Translations under genes and position numbers: made by a program
NCBI GenBank assembly: GCA_014529385.2
Contig: CM043963.1
Span: 79,664,412-79,728,411, forward strand
Length of the DNA: 64,000 nucleotides
From: Adiantum capillus-veneris
Lineage: Eukaryota; Streptophyta; Polypodiopsida; Polypodiales; Pteridaceae
Reading direction: 5' to 3'
Shown here: in pieces, positions 11,474-21,368 of the stretch
Numbering within the stretch: position 1 is the stretch's first letter
Layout: every line of letters begins with the position of its first letter
The notes under the pieces: model-generated
Seen by the model: the letters and a program-made list of their open reading frames with translations, nothing else
Database searches by the model: none
Told to the model about the DNA's origin: nothing

Positions 11474-11485
11474 TGGTATCAGAGC
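11474..11485 (+). other. copia primer-binding site
   Basis: TGGTATCAGAGC, complementary to the 3' end of plant initiator tRNA-Met, two bases after the LTR. This is the usual site for plant copia elements. Confidence 0.95.
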
Positions 11486-11833
11486 AGGTCATGTCCTCCT
11501 AGGCTTAGTCGCCAGCTGCTCCAGCACACGCCTACTCACTTTCTCCGATTTTAGTGAGCTTTGGCAAGCGTTCGTAGGTCGACAAAAATTTTGGGAGCGC
11601 TCGAAGAGCTTGGTCTGCTCAGAATTTTGATTTCGGCTCATTTCGGCCTCCGTTTCCACTACAGGTAGTACTGCACAGGCTATTTCGTCATTTTGTGCAG
11701 AATTTATGTCAGTGTTGTTTTCTGCATAACAGGTGCCTTATAGTCTTCTACGGTTTGTGCTATATAGCACAGGTATTTCCCGCTCCGTTTCTCCTATTTT
11801 TGGGCAGTTTTCACATCAGGTGCAGCATTTACC

Positions 11834-12864
11834 ATGGCTGACAACAACAACACAGATGTGTTCAAGATGTTTGCTGCTGAGGACAGGTTGGATGGGGACA
11901 ACTACCCTATGTCGGCTTTTATGATGCAACATGTTCTTGTGTCAAAGGGTGTCTGGAACATTGTGCAGGGCATTGATGTACGTCCTGGTTCTGAGGATGT
12001 AGGCGATGTTAAGGATGTTTCAGGTCTTGCTGCAAGGATTGCAGCTGTTAGAGTTATTTTTCCTATGGCAGAACAAGCTCGTTGGGATGTTAAGGATGCG
12101 CAGTCTCATGCATTGATTGCGTTTTCTGTTAAGCGCACCATTGTTCCTCACATCCGTTCAGCAAAATCTGCAAAACAGGCTTGGGATATTTTAGCAGGTC
12201 TTTATGCAAGCCGCAATGAGGCTAAAATTGCTTTGCTGCGTAAAGAGCTGGAGTCGAAGATTATGCATGAGGAAGATGATATGGACACTTTCCTTGCTAG
12301 TGTCAAGGATATCAATGAGCAGCTTATTTCTACAGGTGAAGTCATTTCAGACAATTCCCTTGTGCAGACTGTTCTTGATGCCTTACCAGATTCCTACCAG
12401 ACTTTTGCTAGTACTTGGAAGAGTCACTTTCTAGAAAAAACAGGACTAGGCAGCGTGCAGTTGAACAGGCTTTTATTGCTTCTCAAAGAAAGGGTGGTAA
12501 CAGTAATGCAGCCACTTCTTATGGTTCTGCTGCGAGTGGCAAAAATTCTGTTCCTAATGCTTCTTCTGGCAGTACTTCGTCTGGCAATTCTGGTGATAAG
12601 GGAAAAAAGAAGATGCGTTGCCATTATTGTAAAGCCAATGATCACTTGATCAAGTCGTGTCCTAAGTTGAAGGCCAAAGAGGCTAAGAAGAAAGAGGGCG
12701 GTTCCATTGCAGATGCTGGTTCCACTACAAATGCAGCCATTGTTGAGTCTTCTGTGAAAGGAGACTGTAATGCTGATGTTGATGCAGAATGGGATTTTAG
12801 CGCAGAGTGCACTTACAATCCTGCTGTCCATGATGCATGCTTGTCAGTTGCTGCAGATTCACAT
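11834..12864 (+). pseudogene. copia gag with CCHC zinc knuckle, one frameshift
   Basis: The start MADNNNTDVFKMF opens a gag with the copia capsid pattern: FDG/LDGDNY near residue 20, then SAKQAWDILAGLYASRNEAKIALLRKEL around residues 110-145 and the TYPE..FLASVKDI..L segment. At about 12415-12450 the frame shifts, and the remainder continues in the frame at 12415-12876. That part holds a basic glycine/serine-rich linker and the zinc knuckle CHYCKANDHLIKSC (C-x2-C-x4-H-x4-C) at about 12619-12660. Gag packages the RNA in cytoplasmic particles. A second frameshift near 12860 separates gag from protease. The start is chosen because it is the first ATG after the leader and is followed at once by conserved sequence. 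Confidence 0.85.
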
Positions 12865-13860
12865 GTGGTATTTTGACAGTGGCGCTACAAAGCACATTAC
12901 CTCACATCGTGAATTGTTTACCTCTCTCGAGTCAGTCCCTCATGGGAATTCAGTCACTTGTGCCAACAACGCCTCTTATCCAGTTCAAGGAGTTGGAAAG
13001 ATTGTGCTCACTGCTGCTAATGGCAGTTTCTTCACACTTGTTGATGCACTTTATGTACCTGGGATCAAGAAGAATCTCTTGTCTGTATCCGCACTTGCTA
13101 GACTTGGACTCGTAGTCAAATTTGTGGATGACAGATGTACAGTTCATGATCTCAGTTTTGGTGATGAAATTGTTGCGTCTGGGCTTTTGTGCCGTGGGCT
13201 GTATAAGCTCACTTTTTATGACAAGTGTGGACAAAATTTTGCAAATGCTGTTGCAGATTCAAGGGCTATTTCAGATGCAAAACTTTGGCATGCACGTTTT
13301 GGTCATCTGAATTTTGCCAGTTTGTTGCGTTTGCAGAAATCTGATATGGTTGCTTCTTTGCCACCTCTTGAAGCACCTGTCAAAAATGTTTGTGAAGGCT
13401 GTATTTTGGGTAAGATGTAGCGTAGTAAGTTTCCAAAGGATGGTTCAGTTCGGGCCACATGCAGGTTGCAGCTTGTGCATAGTGATGTTTGTGGGCCCAT
13501 CCAAACTCCGTCCTTGGGCAATTACCTGTACTTCATGACTTTCATTAATTATTACTCCAGGCATGCATGGGTATTTCCGCTTAAAGCGAAGTCCGAAGTT
13601 TTTATGTGCTTCAAACAATTTCTGGCTATGGCTGTAAATGTCTCGAAATGTACTATGGGCACCCTCCGTTCTGATCGAGGGGGGGAGTATATGTCTCATG
13701 AGTTTAATGCATTGTTGGCTAGTCGTGGGTTAAAACACCAATGTATAGTGCCTTATACACCTCAGCAAAATGGTGTTGCTGAGAGGAAAAACAGGTCACT
13801 GACAGAAATGGCATGACGTATGGTCAAAAGTGAAGCTAGAGGTCACTTATGTACTTAACA
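12865..13860 (+). pseudogene. copia protease and integrase
   Basis: The aspartic protease active site DSGATKHIT lies at about 12878-12905. The integrase zinc region H-x4-H..C-x2-C follows (WHARFGHL and CEGCILGK, about 13287-13416). The catalytic core begins HSDVCGPI (first Asp, about 13478) and continues with RSDRGGEY (second Asp, about 13670) and PQQNGVAERKNRS (Glu, about 13760-13800). An in-frame TAG interrupts it at 13418-13420. A TGA at about 13814 plus a short deletion shifts the frame before YVLNRCPTKAL. The place of the usual FIDDYSR motif reads FINYYSR. Confidence 0.85.
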
Positions 13861-14519
13861 GGTGTCCTACGAAAGCTTTGCAGTCTATTACTCCATATGA
13901 AGCATGGCATGATAGAAAGCCTTCTATTGAGCACATGCGTGTTTTTGGCTGTTTGGCATATGCTTTGGTGCCACAAGTGCAGCGTAGAAAAATGGATGAT
14001 AAGGCTGTCAAATGTATTTTTGTTGGTTATAGTGCTGAAAGCAAAGGTTACAGGTTGTATCATCCACAAACAAAACGTATTCTGGTTTCACGGGATGTAG
14101 TGTTTGTGGAAGATTCTGTTCAGCCCTTGCTGTCATGTACTAGAGACAGTAATGTAAGCTCACATGACATTTATGACACTTTGTTGCCTCTTTTCAGTGG
14201 TGGAAATACGAATGTAAGTTCCAATGAGGCAAATGTACAGCCTATGGGGGTTTCTGAAAATGTTCTAGATCAGCCTATTACTGATGCAGATGTACATGAT
14301 GTACTTGATGAGGAAAGGGCTGAAAATGAGTAGGCTAGAGGTATGCCAAAATGGCTGGTGCACACTTTGCGTGACAGTAAATTGGATGCACCTTTGTCTA
14401 GTCGTACTCGTTCAGGCTCTCGCCATGCATCTTATGCATCAGATTGTTATCCTTTGGCTGTGTATAGCTTACATGATGTTGAGGAGCCTCTGACTTTTGA
14501 TGAAGCAGAAAATTCATAA
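13830..14519 (+). pseudogene. copia integrase C-terminus and linker to reverse transcriptase
   Basis: The frame YVLNRCPTKALQSITPYEAWHDRKPSIEHMRVFG..A and CIFVGYS..SKGYRLY is the conserved copia integrase tail, followed by the SRDVVFVED segment. An acidic, poorly conserved linker follows. Stops at 14331-14333 (TAG) and 14517-14519 (TAA) lie in the same frame as the reverse transcriptase, so a functional relative would read through both. Confidence 0.8.
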
Positions 14520-14525
14520 AATTGG

Positions 14526-16034
14526 ATGGCTGCCATGCAATCAAAATATGATGCACTTATAGAAAATGACACATGGACTTTATGTGATTTGCCTCCTGCC
14601 AAAAAGGCCATTGGTACGAAGTGGGTTTACAAGTTGAAACGCAAGCCGGATGGTGAGATCGATCGCCATAAGGCTCGACTGGTTGCAAAAGGTTATGCAC
14701 AACAAAAAGGCATAGACTATGAAGAGACTTTTGCTCCCACTTGTCGTATGACTAATGTGCGTTTTCTATGTGCATTGGCAGCTCATTTTGGTTGGGATGT
14801 ACATCAATCAGACATTGTTACTGCTTTCTTGAATGGTAACATATTTGAGGAAGTTTATGTAACGCAGCCTCGCGGTTTTGTCATAAAAGGACAAGAGGAC
14901 AAAGTGTGCAAATGTAACAAGGCTTTGTATGGGTTGAAGCAATCTCCGCATGCTTGGTATGAGAAAGCTGACACTCATTTGGTCAAACAAGGCTTTCGTA
15001 ACAGTCCAACAAAAAGCACATTGTATGTAAAGCGTGAGGGTGATGTACTTCTCATTGTGGTTCTTTATGTTGATGAATTGTTGATCATTGGACCAAATGA
15101 GAGACATATTGCTGAATTTAAGGCTGATTTGAATGCTACTTTCAAGATGAAAGATTTGGGGCTGTTGCATCATTATTTGGGTATACAGTTTAAGCAGTGT
15201 GATGGTGGTATTGCCTTGTGTCAGAAAAGTTACATAGAGACATTGCTATGTAAGTTTGGACTTGAGGATTGCAAACCTATTGCCACTCCCATGGAAACAG
15301 GTTTGAAATTGAGTCTACATGATGCTGGGGATCCTACTGATGTCAGTCTTTACCAAAGTGCTATTGGCTGCCTCATTTATGTATGCAACACAAGGCCAGA
15401 TATTCAGTTTGCAGTCTCACAGGTCAGCAGATTTATGCATAGCCCAGGGTCTAAGCATTGGCAGGCTGTCAAGAGGATTTTCCGCTACCTTAGTGGCACT
15501 TTACATCTTGGCTTGTTTTATCCCAAGGGGGGATCATTGCCGCCAGATTTACATGCTTTTTCGGACTCAGATTGGGCTGGTTGTTTTGACACGAGAGTGT
15601 CCACAAGTGGTTTTTGTTTCATGCTTGGCATTTCATGTATATCATGGTTGAGCAAGAAGCAACCTACTGTGGCCACTTCGAGTTATGAGGCTGAGTACAG
15701 GGCAGTCTTCACAGCTACGGTTGTGTGTGTATGGCTCAGACACCTTATGGATGATTTGGGTGTTCGACAGGACACTGCCAACACTATCTACACTGACAGT
15801 CAGAGCGCATTGGCAGTTGCGAGGAACCCAGCTTTTCATTCTCGCACAAAGCACATTGAGGTGCATTACCACTATGTCAGGGAGAGGCTCTCAGCAGGAG
15901 AGATCAGCTTGGCTTATGTGCCAACACAGGACAACCTTGCAGATCTTTTCACAAAGGCATTATCTCGTGAGAAGCTTGAAGCTTTCCGCAAAGCTTTGGG
16001 CTTCCTCCCCTTTGTGGACCGATCCTGTCCTTAG
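14526..16034 (+). pseudogene. copia reverse transcriptase and RNase H, 502 residues open
   Basis: This is the longest coding frame in the window. The reverse transcriptase begins WTLCDLPPAKKAIGTKWVYKLKR and passes RLVAKGYAQQKGIDYEETFAP, VHQSDIVTAFLNG (first catalytic Asp) and CKCNKALYGLKQSPHAW. It then reaches the active-site box at 15066-15077, which reads YVDE instead of YVDD. RNase H follows: SDSDWAGCFDTRVSTSGFCF, SSYEAEYRA and TDSQSALAVARNP, ending at DLFTKALSREKLEAFR. Length and order are those of the family. The changed catalytic residue predicts an inactive polymerase. Because of the stop at 14517 the ATG at 14526 is only nominal. Confidence 0.9.
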
Positions 16035-16097
16035 GGCATGGCACTTCCCTTTACTCATGTGCCAGCTCTCGTTCACCGCATCACTCCAGGGGGGATT

Positions 16098-16328
16098 TGT
16101 TACCATATACATGTGGTAGTGATGTGTGTGAACACACTAGGACCGCCAGGGCATTTTTTCCCTCTTTAGGAGGTTTTTTCCCCCGTGGATTGTGTATACG
16201 CCCATCACTCTAGGGCTATCAATCTTTTTTTCCATTGCACACTAAGTAACACACTCTCTATTGTGTGCCTTGAGCTTCCTTCGTCTTCTCCAAGCTGTGT
16301 GTGTTTCTCTGCAACCCTAATTCCAACA
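16098..16328 (+). repeat. copia 3' LTR, 231 bp
   Basis: Preceded by the polypurine tract AGGGGGGA (16088-16095) and followed by the GATAG duplication. About 7 substitutions from the 5' LTR and no indels. Confidence 0.97.
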
Positions 16329-16333
16329 GATAG

Positions 16334-17270
16334 GCCATCTCATTGATTGGTCTAAGAATCCGGAAGGGACCATAGTACCTTTTTGCTAATTTAGCATAGT
16401 ATTTTTGGTGTGCGATAGGATTCTTGCCCGTTGTGTGCCTTAATCAAGCCGTGAGAAATTTAAGCAAGACTCAATCATTTTGTTTAAAGGCTTGAGCTCT
16501 TCGGTGCTTATTAGCAGCAGCCTTTTGCTTTTGCTGTGAGATAGAGATAGCATCCTTAATCTTTTGAAAAGATTCTTGTAGGTCTCGGCTATACTCATCT
16601 ACACTGCGAAGATCTTCCCGTGTATCTTAAGTAGCAGGGGACTTTTAGATCTTCCCTCAATTACCTCAAAAGGTTCTTTTCTGGTGGAGGTATGTATAGT
16701 GTTATTATAGGCATACTCCACTAATGATAAGTACTTCTCTCATTGGGACCTTTGATCTACTTCCATTACGCACGCTTTTAGTGAATCAAGAATTGTTAGG
16801 TTAGCTATTTCACTTTGGCCATCCATTTGAGGATAATAGGCCAAAGAGAAGTTTAGCCTTGTCCCTAAATTCTCAAAGACACCCTTCCAAAAATTACTGG
16901 TCATTCTAAGATCTCTATCCGAAACTATGGACATTGGCAAGCCATGGTACTTGAAGATTTCTGATATGAAGAGGGTTGCTATTTGATGGGCTTTGATAGT
17001 CTTTTTGATAGGTATAAAATGAGCTTGTTTGCTGAACCTGTCTACTATCGTTCGTATTCCCGTATTCCCATGGATAGACTTAGGCAATCCAAAGATAAAA
17101 TCCATGGATATGCTCTCCCATGAGGAATTAGGGATTGGCAAAGGTTGAAGCAATCCAGGTTGTTTCCCTCTATCAAACTTTGTCTTTTGGCATACCACAC
17201 ATTTAGAAACATACTCTTGTATGTTTGATTTCATGGCAGGCCAATAGAAATATTTTTATATCCCTTTTTG
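16334..17270 (-). pseudogene. chromovirus integrase
   Basis: Minus-strand frame 16740-17234 plus continuation to the copia insertion. It shows the tail of the HHCC zinc region (SKCVVCQKTK), the core with SMDFIFGLPKS (first Asp), IVSDRDLRMTSNFWKG (second Asp) and YYPQMDGQSE (Glu). After a stop at about 16740 the sequence still reads as the C-terminal part up to the RYYGPFRILRPI segment at about 16340-16375, where the copia breaks it. The remainder is at 10940-11235. Confidence 0.85.
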
Positions 17271-17579
17271 GGTAGATTGAATCCCTCTACGTCCCGCATA
17301 AGGAGGAGCATGAGATTCATACATTACTTTCTCACGTAGTGAATTAGTAATGCATAGTCTATTGCCATAGAGAAGATAACCATCTTGTAAGGTAAATGGT
17401 TATTCTTTCTACCATAGTGCAAGGGCTGAAATCACATCTCTAAAATCAGGATCAATAGCATACTCATCTATCATAGAAGATAGATTATTGTGAGTTGCTA
17501 TGGAAACCGCATTTACTCACGGTCGTCTTGAGAGTGCATCGGCTACTTGATTATGCTTGCCAGCAATGAGCAATATGAA

Positions 17580-18130
17580 AAGGAAATTACAAAAGGAAAT
17601 TTTTCCACTACATTTGTTTGTCGGAGAGCTTGGTGTGCATCATGGAGGACTTAAGGCTTTGGTGATCCGTCCGTAGAATGAAAGGAGTCCCCAATAAATA
17701 GTGCTTCCACGAGTCTAAGGCATGTAGAACTGCGAGGAGTTCCTTTTCATATATGCGTAGAGCTTGCTCAATAGGGTCAAGACTTCGACTTTCGTAGGCT
17801 ATGGCGTTCCCTTCTTGGAGTAAAACAACTCCAAGGCAGTCACCACAAGCGTCACATTGGACCTCAAATGGTTTTGAGAGATCCGGCAGTGTAAACACTG
17901 GTTGAGAGATAAGATTTTCTTTAAGCTTTTCGAAAGCATTGTTCTCCTTGGCAGACCATGTATACCTAACATTTTTCTTTGTTAGGTCATGTAATGGTCC
18001 TGCGATTTGTGAGAACTTTTCTATGAAGTGTCTATAGTATGCGCACATACCTATAAAGATTATTAGTTCATGTAGATTCCTTGGATTAGGCCATCCTTTT
18101 ATTACCTCCAGCTTTGATGGATCCATTTGG
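17580..18130 (-). pseudogene. chromovirus RNase H region
   Basis: The frame at 17608-18126 begins DPSKLEVIKGWPNP, the end of the reverse transcriptase thumb, then FIGMCAYYRHFIEKFS. The RNase H core follows: FEVQCDACGDCLGVVLLQEG (where DAS is usual, here DAC), YEKELLAVLHALDSWKHYLLG and FILRTDHQSLK. It is open for 172 codons, with a stop soon after DKQM. Confidence 0.85.
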
Positions 18131-19034
18131 ATGCCGTCTTGAGAGATAATGTGACCTCAATACTGAATCTCTCATAAGAAAAACTCACTTTTCTTTCGAT
18201 TAATATAAAGTTTATTCTCTTGTAAGACTTGAAATATTACCTAGAGGTGTTTGTTGCGTTCGTCTAATGAATTAGAGTAGATGATTATATCATCAAAGAA
18301 CACTCCAGTGAAGGTTCGGTGAGGCCTAAATAGCTTCTCCATCAAGCAATTAAATGTGGCTGGTGCATTGGTCAAGCCAAAAAACATGACAATGTATTTG
18401 TTAAATACCAAACATAGTGTGAAATGCGGTCTTTACAATGTCTTGAGATCAAGTATCCTTATTTGATGGTAGCCACTTTTTAGGTCAATCCTACTAAAGT
18501 AGGTCGACCCTTGTAGCTTATCAAATAGGTCTTCTACCTGTGGAACGGGAAACCTATTCTTGATCGTGATCCTATTTAGTGCTCTATAGTCTCCACACAT
18601 ACAATATGTGACGTCTTTCTTTTGCACTAGTAACACCGGTGAACAAAATGGAGATGAGCTAGGCCCTCTAACCATGCCCTTCTCAACTAACTCATGCACT
18701 TGCCGCATAATCTCCTCTTGTTGAGCTTGGGAAACTCTATAAGGAGGTTTATTAGGTGGTGAACTTTCTGGAAGAAGTTCAATTGCATGGTCATCATTGC
18801 CTCGTTTAGGAGGTAGTTCACAAGGGATGTCATCAATAAAAACATCTAGAAATCCCTTGAGAAAGTTGGATAACTCTAATTCCTTGTGGTTGTTTATATT
18901 TTCTTTTGCTAAAGCATTAGGTTCATTTTGAGAATCTTTAACAAAAATCATGTACACGGAAATAGAGCTCTTTATTGACTTATTGAGAGCTTGTGTATGT
19001 ACAATGCGTATGGTGCTACCCAACTCCTTAGCAT
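18131..19034 (-). pseudogene. chromovirus reverse transcriptase
   Basis: The upstream linker ends in HAIELLPESSPPNKPPYRVS. Polymerase motifs follow: VHELVEKGMVRGPSSSPFCSPVLLVQKKD, CGDYRALNRITIKNRFPVP and FSRIDLKSGYHQIRI. A stop and frameshift at about 18430 separate these from MFFGLTNAPATFNCLM and the catalytic box, which reads FFDDI (YVDD-type) at about 18290-18310. Further stops lie at 18240 and 18155. The motif order and spacing are normal for the family. Confidence 0.85.
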
Positions 19035-19377
19035 CTATGTACATATCTTTTTCCCTGAACCTAAAATAGATTTGCCTTTCAGGGACTTTAACATTGGCAG
19101 CCATGCATCAAACCATGTTGCCCCTAGGATTACATCCTCGTGCTTGAGAGGAGAGATAAAGAAGTCATCCTTGTCCACATAGCTTTGGACATGGAGCCTC
19201 AATTTTCCAATAAAAGGAGTGATTGAGGCTTCTTGCCCCTTGAAAGCACCATCAGCAGGTAGGACATCTCCCATCTCATAGGCTTGAATGCCTAGTTTGG
19301 TGGCCAACTTTGTGGATATGAAATTGTGAGTAGAACCAGGGTCAAATAGAATGAAAGCATCCTGTTCTCTTACCTTT
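19035..19377 (-). pseudogene. chromovirus aspartic protease
   Basis: Minus-strand translation gives FILFDPGSTHNFIS at about 19318-19360, the D-x-G-S/A-T active site with P in place of S. KLRLHVQSYVDKDDFFISPLKHEDVILGATWFDAW follows, the second conserved protease block (ILG..WL). It lies between the gag zinc knuckle and reverse transcriptase, as expected in gypsy pol. Confidence 0.8.
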
Positions 19378-19399
19378 CCCCAAGCATGGCATATAGGAC

Positions 19400-20614
19400 C
19401 AAGGTATCTCTAGGAGGCTCATTTCATGTATTCTTGTGGGGACAAGCATGATAGGCATGCCCTTGCTCCCCGCACTTGAAACAACGATTGTCTTTACGAT
19501 AACGCTCAAGCTCTTCACGAGAGGGTTTATTTTTGCCTTTATAAACTCCCTTCTCCTTAGCTTTGTTTTTGTTGGTGTTGCCTTTAGGAGACTTTTGGAC
19601 ATTGTCCTTCCCTTGGGGCTTGTTATTATGGTCCTTGTTCTCCGTAGGCTTAAGATTTCTCTTAGCCCCTTACTGGAAATTGATTCGTGAAGCCACCATG
19701 GTATGGTGTATGATCGCAAATATGGTGCATGGACTTTGGGAGTTGACATATTCCGCCATATCTTCAATTAAACCCGCACAAAAATGTTGTTTTTGCTCTC
19801 CAAAATCCATCTTTTTGAAGATAGTGCCTTTGAGATGTAAGTCCCAAAATTTGTCTGCATATTTGTGAATAGATTCATAGGGAGAGAGGTTCAAGCTTCA
19901 CCATTCGGTGAGTACTTTGTCTTTGGCATCGGTAGCCAAAAACTGCTTCATGATGGAAGCTCTTAAAGCTTTCCATGTTCGTGGAGCTTCACCATGTGCT
20001 TGTAGGAGGCTAGACCACCATTGCCTGGTGGACTTTTGAAAATGCACAGCTACATGGTGTAGCTTAGAGGACTCCATGAAGCCCTCGTTTCCAAATGCCG
20101 CATCGAATTGTTGGATGAAGGCCAAGACTTTGTTCGTAGCACCAAAGGTGCCATCGTAGGTAAGGAAAGAGATGTTCTTTCCTCCCTCTTTGAACTTTTT
20201 TAGCTTGGATGACCTCTTCCGTGCGGCATAAGATTTCCTATGGCCTCTTCTTTTTGGTGGTTCAAAAGTTGCACCATCACTTTCTTCAAAAGAGGAAGAA
20301 TTTGAGGAGGAGAGAGAAGAGGGTGACCTCTTTCTCGCCTTTTTCTTCCCTTGTTCCTCCTTGTTTGCACCATCAATTTCTTCATAAGAGGAAGAGGATG
20401 AAGAAGATGGAGAAGAGGGTGACCTCTTTCTCACCTTTTTCTTCTCTTTTTTTCTATCATATCTCTTTGAATTATGGTGTGGAGAAGTGTACGATGGTCT
20501 TCTCCATTTAGGGGGTGTTGGAGAGCGTTTTGCCCACCATCTTTGTGGATCCATCTCCGCCGAGGTGGCAGGAGACTCACTTCTTTCTCGTTCTTTCAGT
20601 GGGAGCTCTACCAT
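19400..20614 (-). pseudogene. chromovirus gag
   Basis: The frame at 19898-20614 starts MVELPLKERERSE. It has a long basic and serine-rich N-terminal region with two near-identical blocks (KARKRSPSS.. with an acidic tail, about residues 60-120). The capsid pattern is TYDG..GATNKVLAFIQQFDAAF..E, then HVAVHFQKSTRQWWSSLL and W..LRASIMKQF. After a stop at 19898 the frame continues LSPYESIHKYADKFWDL. The zinc knuckle CFKCGEQGHAYHAC lies at about 19444-19482. Gag forms the particle and binds RNA. Confidence 0.85.
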
Positions 20615-20986
20615 TGAAACTTGAATTCTCCTTTGGGAAGGAGATGCATCGTCAAGTAGCAGATTTTTGAGCCCTTTGTACGGATCCTCTACTTCTTCCC
20701 TTATCCGAGAGAGGCCTCTTTTGGAAGTCTCACAGGGAGGCTTCCTAGGTACTCTCTCTTCTTGGTGGGGAGTTTGGAGAATTCCATGAGCACGTAGCTA
20801 TCATTGCATTTCACTTTGGAGATTAAGACCATAGCTCTCCACGGTGATGCCTCGTTATCTACACGAAGTAGGCACACTACAAGGCTAAAAAATCCCTATT
20901 ACTTACTCAATTGCAATTAATAATACTAGCCATTTATAGTTAGCTTGAGGACCTCTCTTCTTGAGCAAGAAAAGATAAACCTTGTG

Positions 20987-20998
20987 CTCTGATACCAA
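20987..20998 (-). other. chromovirus primer-binding site
   Basis: The plus strand reads gctctgatacca, so the minus strand has TGGTATCAGAGC directly after the LTR end TTACA. Initiator tRNA-Met primed. Confidence 0.9.
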
Positions 20999-21368
20999 TG
21001 TAACATTTAATGGTCTAGTAACTTGTGTGTAGAAAAAAATAACATAGACATAGTGAGCATTTCATTAAGAATAGATTCCTAATGAGCATAGCAAGAGTGC
21101 TTGGATGGAAGAGCAACAAAAGCATAACACCTAGTTAGATAGGCATGAACAATACTTCAAAAATAGAGAGAAATTAAGCTATTGACAACAGTTGAGGACC
21201 GGATTTTCATGGAGCCGGTCCCCCCTCCAAAAGGCTTTCTATTATATGTTTCCCCCATCAAGGGAGACATTTTATAATACAGTACTTTGTGTTCCTTCAA
21301 TAACTTGTTGGTGCAATGAAGATGGATGCTTCAAGCACCAAGCTCACACTTGAAAAACACAATATTAA
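20999..21368 (-). repeat. chromovirus 5' LTR, truncated to 370 bp
   Basis: Matches 9064-9433 and stops abruptly after aatattaa. The missing part is the U3 end with the promoter. Beyond 21368 the sequence belongs to element A, which also lacks about 550 bp here relative to B. One deletion can explain the LTR loss, the missing target duplication and the shorter A. Confidence 0.8.

Larger units (their letters stand above)
11241..16328 (+). mobile_element. full-length Ty1/copia retrotransposon, 5088 bp
   Basis: Identical-length LTRs (231 bp) differ at about 7 positions (about 3%). A perfect GATAG duplication (11236-11240 and 16329-16333) flanks the element. The primer-binding site is at 11474, a 349-base leader follows, then gag and pol (11834-16034), a polypurine tract AGGGGGGA (16088-16095) and the 3' LTR. 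Domain order is gag, protease, integrase, reverse transcriptase, RNase H, which is copia order. Frameshifts and at least three in-frame stops make this copy non-autonomous. It is inserted in the chromovirus pol in opposite orientation, and removing it with one GATAG copy restores the chromovirus reading frame across the junction. Confidence 0.95.
9064..21368 (-). mobile_element. Ty3/gypsy chromovirus, split by a copia element, 5' LTR truncated
   Basis: Reading the minus strand: truncated 5' LTR (21368-20999), initiator-Met primer site, gag, protease, reverse transcriptase, RNase H, integrase, chromodomain, polypurine tract (10640-10631) and full 3' LTR (10627-9064). Order and domain content are those of plant chromoviruses. 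The two LTRs share 370 bp with about 16 substitutions and 2 indels by my count (about 4%). The frame is broken by several stops and frameshifts. A copia element (11241-16328) sits between integrase and chromodomain. No target duplication remains, because the right flank has a deletion relative to element B. Confidence 0.85.
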
